Program-made: the position numbers and the translations under genes
The notes under the pieces: generated by a model
The model's input: only the letters and a program-made list of their open reading frames with translations
What the model was told of the DNA's origin: nothing
Database searches by the model: none
In this document: piece after piece, positions 8,619 to 17,799 of the stretch
Numbering within the stretch: position 1 is the first letter of the stretch
Layout: every line of letters begins with the position of its first letter
Assembly: GCA_045565015.1 (NCBI GenBank)
Contig: JBJLGD010000039.1
Coordinates: 1 to 64,000 of the forward strand
Length of the DNA stretch: 64,000 nt
Source: GCA-2697345 sp045565015
GTDB taxonomy: Bacteria > Pseudomonadota > Alphaproteobacteria > Rhodobacterales > Rhodobacteraceae
Reading direction: 5' to 3'

Positions 8619-10319
8619 ATGAACTTAAAAACTATAGTACTCGGCGCAATTGTTGCGTTGGCTTTTGCGCCAGCGTCTTTTGCTGGTCGAGGAACAGATG
8701 GAGAGGTCAAGATAATATATTGGCAAGCACCATCAATCTTAAACCCGTACCTTTCAAATGGTACAAAAGATATTGAATCATCATCATTAATAATTGAGCC
8801 TTTAGCTCGATATAATCAAGATGGTGCAATGGTCCCGTATCTTGTAACAAGTATACCAACTCTAGGAAATGGTGGAGTTAGTGCAGATCAAAAATCGATC
8901 ACATGGAACCTAGATCCAGCTATTGTTTGGTCTGACGGAACACCGTTGACTTCAGCGGATGTTAAATTCACATATGATTACTGCATGGATCCAAATGGCG
9001 GTTGTGCAAACACAGTTAAATTCAACGGAGTTACAAGCGTAGATACACCTGATGCATCGACAGTTGTAATAAACTTTGCTGAGGCCACACCAAATCCATA
9101 TGCCCCATTCGTTGGTGGTCAAACGCCAATCTTACAAGCAGCACAATTTGCTGATTGTATGGGTGCAAAAGCTCAAACTTGTACGGCGGAGAACTTTGGA
9201 CCGATTGGTACTGGACCGTTTAAAGTAGTAGATTTCAAACCAAACGATGTAATCAGAATGGTAGCGAATGATAACTATCGTGATCCTAATAAACCGGCTT
9301 TTGCTACTCTACTATTCAAGGGTGGTGGAGACGCTACAGGTGCTGGACGATCCGTGATGGAAACTGGGGAGTTTGATTATGCTTGGAACCTTCAATTGGC
9401 GCCAGACGTAATTGCAAAAATGGAATCAGCTGGAAAAGGCAAAGTCATTGTTGGCTTCGGACCTAGTGTTGAACGCATTGAGATAAATATGACTGATCCG
9501 TCACCTTCATTGGACGCGGATACACGTTCTACTCGAAAAGCGCCGCATCCGTTCCTAACGGATATCCGTGTTCGTAAAGCTTTGTCTTTAGCAATTGACC
9601 GTGTTCTTCTAACAGAGATTGGTTATGGACAAATGGGTAAGCCGACATGTGATTTAGTTGCCGGTCCTGCTGTTTATTCTTCACAAAATACTCACTGTAT
9701 GAAACAAGATATAGCTGCTGCGAATGCGTTACTTGATAGTGCAGGTTGGGCGAAAGGTTCTGACGGTGTTCGAACTAAAGATGGCATGAGATTGTCAGTT
9801 CTTTATCAAACATCCACCAATGCTGTGCGTCAAGATTATCAAGCGCTTGTAAAGCAGTGGTGGGGAGAAATTGGTGTAGAAACAGAGCTTAGAAACCTAA
9901 GCGCATCAATATTCTTTGGTGGAGATCCAGCTAGCCCTGACACATTCCAGAAATTTTATTCAGACGTAGAAATGTACACGAATAACTTCGATGGAACAGA
10001 TCCTCAGTCATATTTGGCTATGTACCTTTGCGGTAATGAGCCAAAACCTGAGAGCCAATGGCAAGGTGAGAATATCAACCGTTACTGTGATCCGGCATAC
10101 GACGAACTTCATGCTGAATTGACAAGAACAGGAGATATGGAAAAGCGTTATGAGATAGCTAAAAAGCTTAACGACATGTTAACAAAAGATAGCTATACCA
10201 TGATACCTTTAACTCATCGTGGTGGTGTAGCTGCGCATTCTAATTCACTTGGTGGCGTTGTTATGAATTCATGGGATTCTGAGCTTTGGAATGTATCAGA
10301 TTGGTACAGAATTAAGTAA
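8619..10319 (+). CDS. ABC transporter periplasmic peptide-type substrate-binding protein
   Basis: A 566-residue family-5 solute-binding protein (DppA/OppA type). Residues 1-22 form a Sec signal peptide ending ASFA before GRG. The family pattern follows: YWQAPSILNPYLSNGT, WNLDPAIVWSDGTPLTSADVKFTYDY, RVRKALSLAIDR, and a C-terminal DWYRIK. It captures the substrate in the periplasm for the permeases just downstream. The family binds di- and oligopeptides but also other compounds, so the ligand is uncertain; the two deacylase genes downstream suggest N-acylated amino acids or peptides. A perfect hairpin after the stop codon probably lets this gene be expressed above the permeases. Confidence 0.93.
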   Translation: MNLKTIVLGAIVALAFAPASFAGRGTDGEVKIIYWQAPSILNPYLSNGTKDIESSSLIIEPLARYNQDGAMVPYLVTSIPTLGNGGVSADQKSITWNLDPAIVWSDGTPLTSADVKFTYDYCMDPNGGCANTVKFNGVTSVDTPDASTVVINFAEATPNPYAPFVGGQTPILQAAQFADCMGAKAQTCTAENFGPIGTGPFKVVDFKPNDVIRMVANDNYRDPNKPAFATLLFKGGGDATGAGRSVMETGEFDYAWNLQLAPDVIAKMESAGKGKVIVGFGPSVERIEINMTDPSPSLDADTRSTRKAPHPFLTDIRVRKALSLAIDRVLLTEIGYGQMGKPTCDLVAGPAVYSSQNTHCMKQDIAAANALLDSAGWAKGSDGVRTKDGMRLSVLYQTSTNAVRQDYQALVKQWWGEIGVETELRNLSASIFFGGDPASPDTFQKFYSDVEMYTNNFDGTDPQSYLAMYLCGNEPKPESQWQGENINRYCDPAYDELHAELTRTGDMEKRYEIAKKLNDMLTKDSYTMIPLTHRGGVAAHSNSLGGVVMNSWDSELWNVSDWYRIK

Positions 10320-10361
10320 AGTTAATAATCTCAGGGTTAACGCCCAATAATTAGAAAGTTC

Positions 10362-10389
10362 TGGGCCTCAGAGAAATATCTGAGGCCCA
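10362..10389 (+). terminator. Perfect 11-bp hairpin between binding-protein and permease genes
   Basis: TGGGCCTCAGA (10362-10372) pairs perfectly with TCTGAGGCCCA (10379-10389) across a 6-base loop. It lies about 40 bases after the binding-protein stop codon and about 40 bases before the permease ATG. No T-tract follows, only TTACATAAAATAAAG. A partial terminator or a 3'-end stabiliser of the upstream mRNA is therefore more likely than a full stop. This is the usual arrangement for making more binding protein than permease. Confidence 0.75.
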
Positions 10390-10427
10390 TTACATAAAAT
10401 AAAGTTTTCAAGATAAAGGTTCGCTAC

Positions 10428-11435
10428 ATGTTATCATTTACCGTTAGAAGATTGATAATAATGATACCGACCTTATTATTTATTAGTTTAGTTATTTTTT
10501 TATTATTGGAATTAGCACCAGGCGATCCAATGGCGCAAATTCCACTCACGGTTCCACCAGAAGTCAAACAACAAATGCGATTAGCACTTGGACTTGGTGA
10601 GCCAATACCGGTAAGATATTGGAAGTGGATTGTTCAGTTTTTCTGGTTGGAACCTCAAGTTCTAATCGATTATTACTTTGGCACTAGTTTTTCTGAAGGA
10701 AAGCTGAGAGTGATAAGCTGGCAAACTCGTGGTCCTGTTATGGACTTAGTGATCCAACGGCTACCTCAGACAGTTTGGGTTGTTGGTATGTCCTACATTG
10801 TAGGCGTCGTAATAGCTTTACCAATTGGGATATATTCAGCTTACAAGCAATATTCGATTTTTGATCAAACAGGAACATTTATTTCTATGATTGGTTACTC
10901 GGTACCCCCTTTCTTCTCTGGAGTACTCGTTATCGTTATTTTTTCTGTAACTCTGGGTTGGTTCCCGTCAATATATGATACGACTTTGGTAGTTAATGAT
11001 TGGGACAGCTTTGTTCAACAACTTAAGCAGATGATAATGCCGGTAATGGTATTGGCGCTGCAAACAACAGCACAGCTAAGTCGTTTTATGAGAGCATCGA
11101 TGTTAGATAATCTCAATCAAGACTATGTTAGGACTGCAAGAGCCAAGGGTCTCAGCGAGAGTGTAGTCGTGATGATTCATGTGTTACGCAATTCAATGAT
11201 TCCAGTTGTTACTGTTATTGCGTTGGGAGTTCCCGCAGTTTTTGGGGGTGCGATAATTACTGAACAAGTATTTAGAGTAAATGGAATTGGGCAATTATTG
11301 ATCACTGCAATCCAAGCCACTGACCTACCACTTGTGCAAACACTAACTTTCATGTTTGCTATTCTGATAGTTTTATTTAATTTAATCGCCGATGTACTCT
11401 ACGGCATACTAGATCCGAGAATTCGTTATGACTAA
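10428..11435 (+). CDS. Peptide-type ABC transporter permease (DppB-like)
   Basis: A 335-residue inner-membrane permease with about six helices. It starts with the typical N-terminus LSFTVRRLIIMIPTLLFISL and has LELAPGDP. The binding-protein-dependent transport loop reads FMRASMLDNLNQDYVRTARAKGL, the EAA contact with the ATPase. It ends LNLIADVLYGILDPRIRYD-like, as family members do. There is a large insert between helices 1 and 2 (about residues 55-105). The next gene overlaps its end by eight bases, showing translational coupling. It forms the channel with the following permease. Confidence 0.94.
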   Translation: MLSFTVRRLIIMIPTLLFISLVIFLLLELAPGDPMAQIPLTVPPEVKQQMRLALGLGEPIPVRYWKWIVQFFWLEPQVLIDYYFGTSFSEGKLRVISWQTRGPVMDLVIQRLPQTVWVVGMSYIVGVVIALPIGIYSAYKQYSIFDQTGTFISMIGYSVPPFFSGVLVIVIFSVTLGWFPSIYDTTLVVNDWDSFVQQLKQMIMPVMVLALQTTAQLSRFMRASMLDNLNQDYVRTARAKGLSESVVVMIHVLRNSMIPVVTVIALGVPAVFGGAIITEQVFRVNGIGQLLITAIQATDLPLVQTLTFMFAILIVLFNLIADVLYGILDPRIRYD

Positions 11436-12339
11436 GGTTCCAGAGAATAGTGTTTTAAAAAGTCCTCGAAGTAGATGGTACGATGTTTGGGATCAGTTTA
11501 AATCCCATAAAGGTGCTCTAGTTGGAGGTGCGTTTTTTATTTTTACCATTCTTGCCGTGTATCTTATTCCTTTGTTTTGGCCTCACGACGCTACTTTCAT
11601 AGATATACGATCGCGGAATCAAGGGGTAAGCTTCTCTCATCCTTTTGGAACAGACCAGCTGGGTAGAGATACTTTTGCAAGAATGATGCAGGGAGGACAG
11701 ACTTCTATTGCCGTTGGATTAACTGCCATGGCCTTATCATTATTTTTGGGAACCTTTGTAGGAGTTATGGCTGGATTTTTTAACCGACTAGATAATGTCC
11801 TTATGAGGCTTACAGATTTATTTTTGGCCTTACCACTGTTACCGCTTTTATTATTAATGATGCTACTGTTTAGAGATCCACTGAATGCAGCATTTGGACC
11901 AGAAAAAGGAATATTCATATTAATAGTCTTAGCAATCGGTATAACAAGTTGGATGCCTACAGCCCGGATTGTGCGTGGCGATATTCTGGCTATAAAAGAA
12001 CGAGAGTTTGTTTTAGCAGCGCGATCTATCGGTACCAAAAATACAAAGCTGATCGGTAGACATATTCTTCCAAATGTAGTGTCGCCGATTATGGTGTCGG
12101 CCACTTTGGGTATTGCTAATGCCATTATTACAGAGTCTGCATTATCTTTCTTAGGTCTAGGTTTCCCACCAGATTTTCCTACTTGGGGTAGATTACTTTA
12201 TGATGCAACAGATTATTTAACAATGTACCCTGAGAGAGTTTTTTGGCCTGGTTTTGCGATATCTCTAACAGTTTTAAGCGTTAATTATCTCGGTGATGGT
12301 CTTAGGGATGCTCTTGATCCTAGAATTAGAGGTAGGTAA
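11428..12339 (+). CDS. Peptide-type ABC transporter permease (DppC-like)
   Basis: A 303-residue second permease. The N-terminal cytoplasmic helix SPRSRWYDVWDQFKSHKGA leads to the first membrane helix. The sequence then shows HPFGTDQLGRDTFARM, the family hallmark, and the EAA loop REFVLAARSIGTKNTKLIGRHILPN. It ends DGLRDALDPRIRGR. Its start overlaps the end of the preceding permease by eight bases. It acts with the preceding permease, the binding protein and the divergent fused ATPase. The gap to the downstream deacylase gene is 53 bases, so the operon probably continues. Confidence 0.94.
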   Translation: MTKVPENSVLKSPRSRWYDVWDQFKSHKGALVGGAFFIFTILAVYLIPLFWPHDATFIDIRSRNQGVSFSHPFGTDQLGRDTFARMMQGGQTSIAVGLTAMALSLFLGTFVGVMAGFFNRLDNVLMRLTDLFLALPLLPLLLLMMLLFRDPLNAAFGPEKGIFILIVLAIGITSWMPTARIVRGDILAIKEREFVLAARSIGTKNTKLIGRHILPNVVSPIMVSATLGIANAIITESALSFLGLGFPPDFPTWGRLLYDATDYLTMYPERVFWPGFAISLTVLSVNYLGDGLRDALDPRIRGR

Positions 12340-12392
12340 TTTTTTTAAATACTTTGATTTAACAATTTCAAATAGCGAACTGGAGGCTCATT

Positions 12393-13559
12393 ATGGGTAT
12401 GAATTTAACTGCTAGAGAAATGATGGAAAAACTTGTTTCATTCCCATCAGTTTCGAATGTTAGTAATTTACCGATTATTGACTTTATAGAAGAGTATCTC
12501 AATTCTCATGGAGTTCAATGTCATAGAGTTTACAATGCGGATGGGGACAAAGCAAATTTATATGCAAACGTAGGACCATCAGTTGATGGGGGAGTGATAC
12601 TTTCAGGGCATACAGACGTCGTGCCAGTTGTTGGTCAAGATTGGGATACTGATCCATTTGAAGTTACTGAAAAAAATGGAAAACTCTTTGGGCGTGGGAC
12701 ATGTGACATGAAGGGCTTTGATGCGATCGCATTAACAGCTGTTCCTAAAGCGCTTAAAAGAGGAATTAAAAGACCTATTCAAATAGCGATGTCCTATGAC
12801 GAAGAAGTTGGATGTATTGGTGCTCCTTTTATGGCTGCAGAAATGGCGAGGTTAATGCCTAAAGCATCTGCTGCAATCATTGGAGAGCCGTCTATGATGA
12901 AGGCAGTCTCTGGTCATAAGGGCGGGCTCGGAATAAAGACCCACGTTAGAGGTTACGAAGTTCATTCCTCTCTACAGCACATAGGCGTCAGTGCTATTCA
13001 TGAGGCGGCTAAATTAATTGAATGGGCTAATGAAATGAACATTGAAAATGAATCACTAGAAAGAAGTGATGCTACCTCGATGTTTACCCCGCCGTGGACA
13101 ACTGTTCATGTGGGTACCATTGAAGGTGGAACAGCTAATAATATCACCGCTAAGGATTGTCATTTTGTAATGGGTTTTAGGGTTATTCCAGGTGAAAATG
13201 CGTTAAAGTGGAAACATAGATATGAAAAGAAAGTCAGAGAAGTCGAAGCTAAAATGAAGTCTATACATTCAGATGCTTTTATTTCCTTGGAAGCAGGTCA
13301 TGATGTTCCGGGATTAAGGCCTGAAGAAAACGGTTCTGCAGAAGCACTAGTTCGCCAATTGACAGGAGATAATGCGCAACACGTGGTCTCTTATGGAACT
13401 GAAGCAGGACAATTTCAAGCGGAAGGTTATTCTTCCATTATTTGTGGTCCTGGAGATATAGCTCAGGCGCATCAAAAAAATGAATTCATAACGGTAGATC
13501 AGTTTAATGCAGGGCAAGCATTTATGGACAAATTAATCGAAAACCTAGCTACGGAGTAA
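12393..13559 (+). CDS. argE: M20 metallopeptidase, acetylornithine deacetylase-like
   Basis: A 388-residue zinc hydrolase of the ArgE/DapE group. Zinc-site motifs are visible: SGHTDVVPVVGQDWDTDPF with the first His, GRGTCDMKGFDA with the bridging Asp, and SYDEEVGCIGA with the general base Glu followed by a metal Glu. The dimerisation lid lies at about residues 180-295, and the C-terminal metal His is in AQAHQKNEF. GGAGG lies six bases before ATG. ArgE removes acetyl from N-acetylornithine. Position right after a peptide importer, rather than with arginine genes, suggests that it may act on imported N-acyl amino acids. Exact substrate is therefore uncertain. Confidence 0.85.
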   Translation: MGMNLTAREMMEKLVSFPSVSNVSNLPIIDFIEEYLNSHGVQCHRVYNADGDKANLYANVGPSVDGGVILSGHTDVVPVVGQDWDTDPFEVTEKNGKLFGRGTCDMKGFDAIALTAVPKALKRGIKRPIQIAMSYDEEVGCIGAPFMAAEMARLMPKASAAIIGEPSMMKAVSGHKGGLGIKTHVRGYEVHSSLQHIGVSAIHEAAKLIEWANEMNIENESLERSDATSMFTPPWTTVHVGTIEGGTANNITAKDCHFVMGFRVIPGENALKWKHRYEKKVREVEAKMKSIHSDAFISLEAGHDVPGLRPEENGSAEALVRQLTGDNAQHVVSYGTEAGQFQAEGYSSIICGPGDIAQAHQKNEFITVDQFNAGQAFMDKLIENLATE

Positions 13560-13565
13560 CTTTAA

Positions 13566-14726
13566 ATGCCTGTTAAAAATCGTTTTTCTGAACTTTTACC
13601 AGAAATCACGGGTTGGCGTAGAGATATCCACGAAAACCCTGAATTGTTATTTGATACTCATCGTACATCTTCATTTGTTGAAGAAAGCTTAAAGGAGTTT
13701 GGGTGTGACGATGTTACTGCAGGAGTCGGACGGACTGGAGTTATTGGCGTAATAAAAGGCCAAACGAACAAGTCTGGAAAAGTTATAGGTCTGAGGGCTG
13801 ATATGGATGCTTTACCCATATTTGAAGCAACTGGGTTAGACTATAAATCAAAGACACCCGGAGTAATGCATGCATGTGGGCATGATGGTCATACAGCAAT
13901 GCTACTGGGCGCGGCAAAATATCTTTCCGAAACACGAAACTTCGATGGAACAGTTGTACTGATATTCCAACCAGCCGAGGAGGGCGGTGGCGGTGGTCGT
14001 GAAATGTGTGAAGATGGAATGATGGATCGGTGGGGTGTCGATGAAGTCTACGGCATGCATAATTGGCCTGGAGCGCCAGCCGGTAGCTTTTCTATAAGGT
14101 CGGGTCCTTTTTTTGCAGCAACAGATACTTTTGAGATTAACCTGGTAGGCAGAGGCGGCCATGCTGCTAAACCTCAAGAAACTATAGATACTACGGTCCT
14201 AGCGTCACATTTAGTTATTGCTTTACAAACTATAGCGTCACGAAATGCTGACCCTACTGATCAAATTGTGGTTTCAATTACGTCGATAGAGTCTGAAAGT
14301 AAGGCCTTCAATGTTATCCCTGAACATGTGACCTTGAAAGGGACCATACGTACTATGTCTGTTGAAATGAGAGACTTAGCCGAGAAACGATTGAAAGAGA
14401 TTTCCACTTCAGTCTCGCAGACGTTTGGTGGGTCATGTAAAGTAAACTTTCGACCGGGATACCCAGTAATGGAAAATCACAAAGAGCAAACAGATTTTGC
14501 AGCTTCAATTGCTACTTCGGTCTCTGGCTCTTGTGAGGAGGCTCCCTTGGTTATGGGGGGAGAAGATTTTTCTTATATGCTCAATGAACGGCCTGGCGCT
14601 TATATATTAGTTGGGAATGGAGATACTGCTGCGTGTCATCATCCTGCATACAACTTTTCAGATGATATTATTCCATCTGGCTGTAGTTATTGGGCTGAGC
14701 TTATTGAGAAAAGGTTGCCGCGATAA
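13566..14726 (+). CDS. M20D amidohydrolase (hippurate hydrolase / N-acyl-amino-acid deacylase-like)
   Basis: A 386-residue enzyme of the M20D amidohydrolase group. It has WRRDIHENPELLFDTHRT at the N-terminus, GLRADMDALPI, HACGHDGHTAML with metal-binding Cys and His, and FQPAEEGGGGGREMCEDG with the catalytic Glu pair. VMGGEDFSYM lies near the C-terminus. Family members cleave N-benzoyl, N-acetyl or indole-acetyl amino acids. It begins six bases after the argE-like gene and so belongs to the same transcript as the importer. Two different deacylases after one importer support a role in using acylated amino acids or peptides. Confidence 0.9.
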   Translation: MPVKNRFSELLPEITGWRRDIHENPELLFDTHRTSSFVEESLKEFGCDDVTAGVGRTGVIGVIKGQTNKSGKVIGLRADMDALPIFEATGLDYKSKTPGVMHACGHDGHTAMLLGAAKYLSETRNFDGTVVLIFQPAEEGGGGGREMCEDGMMDRWGVDEVYGMHNWPGAPAGSFSIRSGPFFAATDTFEINLVGRGGHAAKPQETIDTTVLASHLVIALQTIASRNADPTDQIVVSITSIESESKAFNVIPEHVTLKGTIRTMSVEMRDLAEKRLKEISTSVSQTFGGSCKVNFRPGYPVMENHKEQTDFAASIATSVSGSCEEAPLVMGGEDFSYMLNERPGAYILVGNGDTAACHHPAYNFSDDIIPSGCSYWAELIEKRLPR

Positions 14727-14757
14727 ATATTAAATTAACTGAGTATTTTCTGTTATT

Positions 14758-15471
14758 TTATTCAGAATTTTGAAGCTTCTGTGCGAGATCAATAAAGTCC
14801 GTACAGACATAGTCCCATTCAGAATCTGGTTTTAGATCTGTAGTTTGAAGCGGTCCATGTTCTTTTTCTCTTAATACAAATGCTGTTTTTAAACCTTGAT
14901 TTCGTGCTGCCTTTAGGTCGCTATTATGGGCCGCTACCATCATGCACTCATTTGCATTTAAACCAAGCATGTTACAAGCAACTTTATAGGACTCTGGCGT
15001 TGGTTTATAATGTCTGACGACCTCCGCTCCTAATACCATATCCCACGGTAGATTTGAGTGCTTTGCCATATTAACAATTAGAGCAACATTCCCGTTAGAC
15101 TGACTAGCGATTATAAACTTTTTTTTGAGTCTTTTTAAGCCTTCAGGGCTATCTGGCCACGCAGGCAATTGGTGCCATGATTTAATTAACTTATCTTCAT
15201 CTTCTTTAGTTATTAAATCTAAGTGATACCTTTTTTTGATTTTGCTTAGATTTTCTCTATGAAGTTCATCCAGGATAATAAATTTACGTCGACCGGATCT
15301 AACTTCTTCCATTGCGGGTTGATATTCGTCCCTCCAAGAGTCTGCAAATTCTGCACTATCAAACTGAATTTTATATTTTTTTTGGAGTTTGATAGCTGCT
15401 GATGATACCCCGGTTCTCCAATCCACTACGGTCCCAAATACATCAAATAACAGTGCCTTAATTCGAGGCAT
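14758..15471 (-). CDS. Haloacid dehalogenase, type II
   Basis: A 237-residue HAD hydrolase. Motif 1 LLFDVFGTVVDWRTGV is typical of L-2-haloacid dehalogenases. SQSNGN supplies the motif 2 Ser/Asn, HYKPTPESY the motif 3 Lys, and MVAAHNSDLKAARNQGLKTAFV is the family's characteristic fourth region. These cytosolic enzymes replace the halogen of short 2-haloacids with hydroxyl, although many annotated members have other substrates. AAGGAC precedes the ATG at a good distance. It is convergent with the deacylase gene and upstream of nothing related. Whether it dehalogenates in vivo is unproven. Confidence 0.87.
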   Translation of the reverse strand: MPRIKALLFDVFGTVVDWRTGVSSAAIKLQKKYKIQFDSAEFADSWRDEYQPAMEEVRSGRRKFIILDELHRENLSKIKKRYHLDLITKEDEDKLIKSWHQLPAWPDSPEGLKRLKKKFIIASQSNGNVALIVNMAKHSNLPWDMVLGAEVVRHYKPTPESYKVACNMLGLNANECMMVAAHNSDLKAARNQGLKTAFVLREKEHGPLQTTDLKPDSEWDYVCTDFIDLAQKLQNSE

Positions 15472-15506
15472 ACTTCTGTCCTTTTATAGTAATAATCAAA
15501 CTAAAC

Positions 15507-16511
15507 CTAACCACCTGTATGACTCATATGGCGAGTCATTTTACCGCTAACGGTTCCCCGAGAATAGTCGAAGTCATGACCTTTAGGTTTTAAGTTAATA
15601 GCGTTTCGAATTGCATCTAACAATATTTGTGGGTCGGACTGTTCCCGTAAGGGTTTTTTTAAGTCTGATTTCCCTTCTTGTCCAAGACAAGTGAAGATTT
15701 CACCAGTACAGGTAATTCTTATCCTATTACAACTTTCGCAGAAGTTATGACTTAATGGGGTAATTAGTCCAATTTTCTGCCCAGTCTCCTCGATCTGGAA
15801 GTATCGTGCTGGTCCTCCAGTATTATCTAAAGTGTCTGTAATCGTAAAGTTTTTGGAAATACTTTTTTTTAGGTCTTTCAGAGGCCAATATTGACCAAGA
15901 CGGTTTTCATTTCCAATATCACCCATGGGCATTACTTCTATGAACGTGAGATCCATATCTCTCTGGGCACACCAATTAATTATATCAAAAAGCTCGTCTT
16001 CGTTGAAGTTTTTCAAAGCTACAACATTAATTTTTACCCGCAACCCCACATTTTGCGCGGCATCAATACCCTTAAGAACTTGAGGTAAACGACCCCAACG
16101 TGTTATCTGTGAAAACTTTTTTTCATTAAGAGTGTCAAGTGAGATATTTACCCTTCTTACTCCCGATAAGAAAAGGTTTTTGGCATACTTCTCTAATTGG
16201 GAACCATTAGTAGTTAACGTCAATTCCTGCAATTTCCCAGAATCTAGATGTCTTCCTATCTTACTAAAAAACGACACTATATCTTTTCGAACAAGGGGTT
16301 CACCTCCCGTGATACGAAGCTTGTTTATACCTAAATTTATGAATGAAGTGCAAAGGGTATCAAGTTCTTCTAATGTGAGAAGATCCTTTTTAGGAAGAAA
16401 TTGCATATTTTCAGACATGCAATAGACACACCTAAAATCACACCTATCCGTAACTGAAAGTCTGAGATATGAGATTTTCCTATTGAACGGATCTACTAAT
16501 GCTTTTTCCAT
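15507..16511 (-). CDS. moaA: GTP 3',8-cyclase MoaA
   Basis: A 334-residue radical SAM enzyme that starts molybdenum cofactor synthesis by converting GTP to 3',8-cyclo-GTP. The SAM-binding cluster motif CDFRCVYC is near residue 27, with ITGGEPLVRK after it. The second cluster has CESCNRIRITCTGEIFTC. The chain ends in MSHTGG, preserving the C-terminal Gly-Gly that is needed for activity. ATG at 16511 gives the usual start MEKALVDPFNRK; an upstream in-frame TTG would add twelve unconserved residues. No other moa gene is in the window, so it stands alone here. Confidence 0.95.
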   Translation of the reverse strand: MEKALVDPFNRKISYLRLSVTDRCDFRCVYCMSENMQFLPKKDLLTLEELDTLCTSFINLGINKLRITGGEPLVRKDIVSFFSKIGRHLDSGKLQELTLTTNGSQLEKYAKNLFLSGVRRVNISLDTLNEKKFSQITRWGRLPQVLKGIDAAQNVGLRVKINVVALKNFNEDELFDIINWCAQRDMDLTFIEVMPMGDIGNENRLGQYWPLKDLKKSISKNFTITDTLDNTGGPARYFQIEETGQKIGLITPLSHNFCESCNRIRITCTGEIFTCLGQEGKSDLKKPLREQSDPQILLDAIRNAINLKPKGHDFDYSRGTVSGKMTRHMSHTGG

Positions 16512-16670
16512 AGATAAATTAGTATAATGATATAGTGAGTATAACAAGATCGATCTTTTTGAAAATTTTAGTCTATTAAATTATACTAAAATTCATCTTA
16601 GCGTTTTTGATCGAGGAATTTATTATGTTATTTTACAGTAAATACGATAGAAACTATTAAGGAGTTTAAC

Positions 16671-17783
16671 GTGGAGCCGATCTGGGTAGCAGGATTAATG
16701 AGTGGGACATCTCTAGATGGAACGATTGATGTGGCCCTTATCAAGACTGACGGAAATACTGTAGAAAAGTTTTCTTCCGCATCGAGTTTTTCTTACGATC
16801 GGAAAACAGTTAAAAAAATAAGAGAATGTATAATTACTGCAAGAGAATGGGATTTCAAAGGAGTTGAGCCAGAGATTTTTAAGACTACAGAAGAAGTTAT
16901 AACTATTGCGCAGGCGGAGGCTATGCAATCTTTTATCAAGCTTGCAGACTTAGATGGATCGCTTGATCTTATTGGATTTCATGGACAGACTATTTTACAT
17001 AAACCACCATTAGATCTCAAATCTGGTTCAACGCGACAATTAGGAAATGGGCCGTTAATGGCTGAAATTTTGAAGGTTCCGGTAGTTTATGATTTTAGAA
17101 CTGCAGATATGAAAGTTGGCGGCCAAGGGGCACCGTTATGTCCTCCTTATCATCGTGCATTACTTAAAAGGCTAAAAAATCCCACAGAAGTAGCTGTATT
17201 AAATCTTGGAGGTATTGGAAATATTACTTGGGCTGATAATGATGATCTAATTGCATTCGATACGGGTCCGGCAAACGCTCCAATCAATGATTATGTCCAT
17301 TCCTTAAATCTTGGGAATATGGATAAAGACGGCTTACTGGCATCCAGAGGGGTTACCGACGAAACAGTTTTAGCAAACATAATGAGTGATCCTTATTTTT
17401 CTAAAACTTATCCAAAGTCTTTAGACCGACATGACTTTTTAATTAATATTGTCGCAGAACTTTCTGTTGAAGATGCTATTGCGACGTTAACAAGCCTTTG
17501 CGGAGCCACAGTTTCTAAAGCTCTAGATCTACTACCAAGAAGGCCAAAAGAAATTATTGTTTGTGGTGGAGGTAGACATAACCCGATGATTATTAAAGAA
17601 ATTCGTGAAAGAGCTCAAATCAAAGTTTATCTGGCAGAAGATTTTGGTTGGCGGGGTGACTCGATTGAGGCAGAGTGCTTTGGCTTTTTGGCAGTTAGAT
17701 CTTTCGGTGGTTTGCCAATAAGCTTCCCTAAAACTACTGGCGTACCCGTAGAAATGTCTGGAGGAACTCTTTGCTACCCTTAA
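16671..17783 (+). CDS. anmK: Anhydro-N-acetylmuramic acid kinase
   Basis: A 370-residue cytosolic kinase that hydrolyses and phosphorylates 1,6-anhydro-MurNAc during peptidoglycan recycling, giving MurNAc-6-phosphate. Motifs: GLMSGTSLDGTIDVAL (ATP site), GFHGQTILHKP, KVGGQGAPLCPPYH, NLGGIGNIT, FDTGPANAPIND and VCGGGRHNP. The GTG start at 16671 is fixed by AAGGAG seven bases upstream. It is divergent from moaA. No murQ or other recycling gene lies beside it. Length matches the family. Confidence 0.95.
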   Translation: MEPIWVAGLMSGTSLDGTIDVALIKTDGNTVEKFSSASSFSYDRKTVKKIRECIITAREWDFKGVEPEIFKTTEEVITIAQAEAMQSFIKLADLDGSLDLIGFHGQTILHKPPLDLKSGSTRQLGNGPLMAEILKVPVVYDFRTADMKVGGQGAPLCPPYHRALLKRLKNPTEVAVLNLGGIGNITWADNDDLIAFDTGPANAPINDYVHSLNLGNMDKDGLLASRGVTDETVLANIMSDPYFSKTYPKSLDRHDFLINIVAELSVEDAIATLTSLCGATVSKALDLLPRRPKEIIVCGGGRHNPMIIKEIRERAQIKVYLAEDFGWRGDSIEAECFGFLAVRSFGGLPISFPKTTGVPVEMSGGTLCYP

Positions 17784-17799
17784 GGTTTTTGTATATCAG

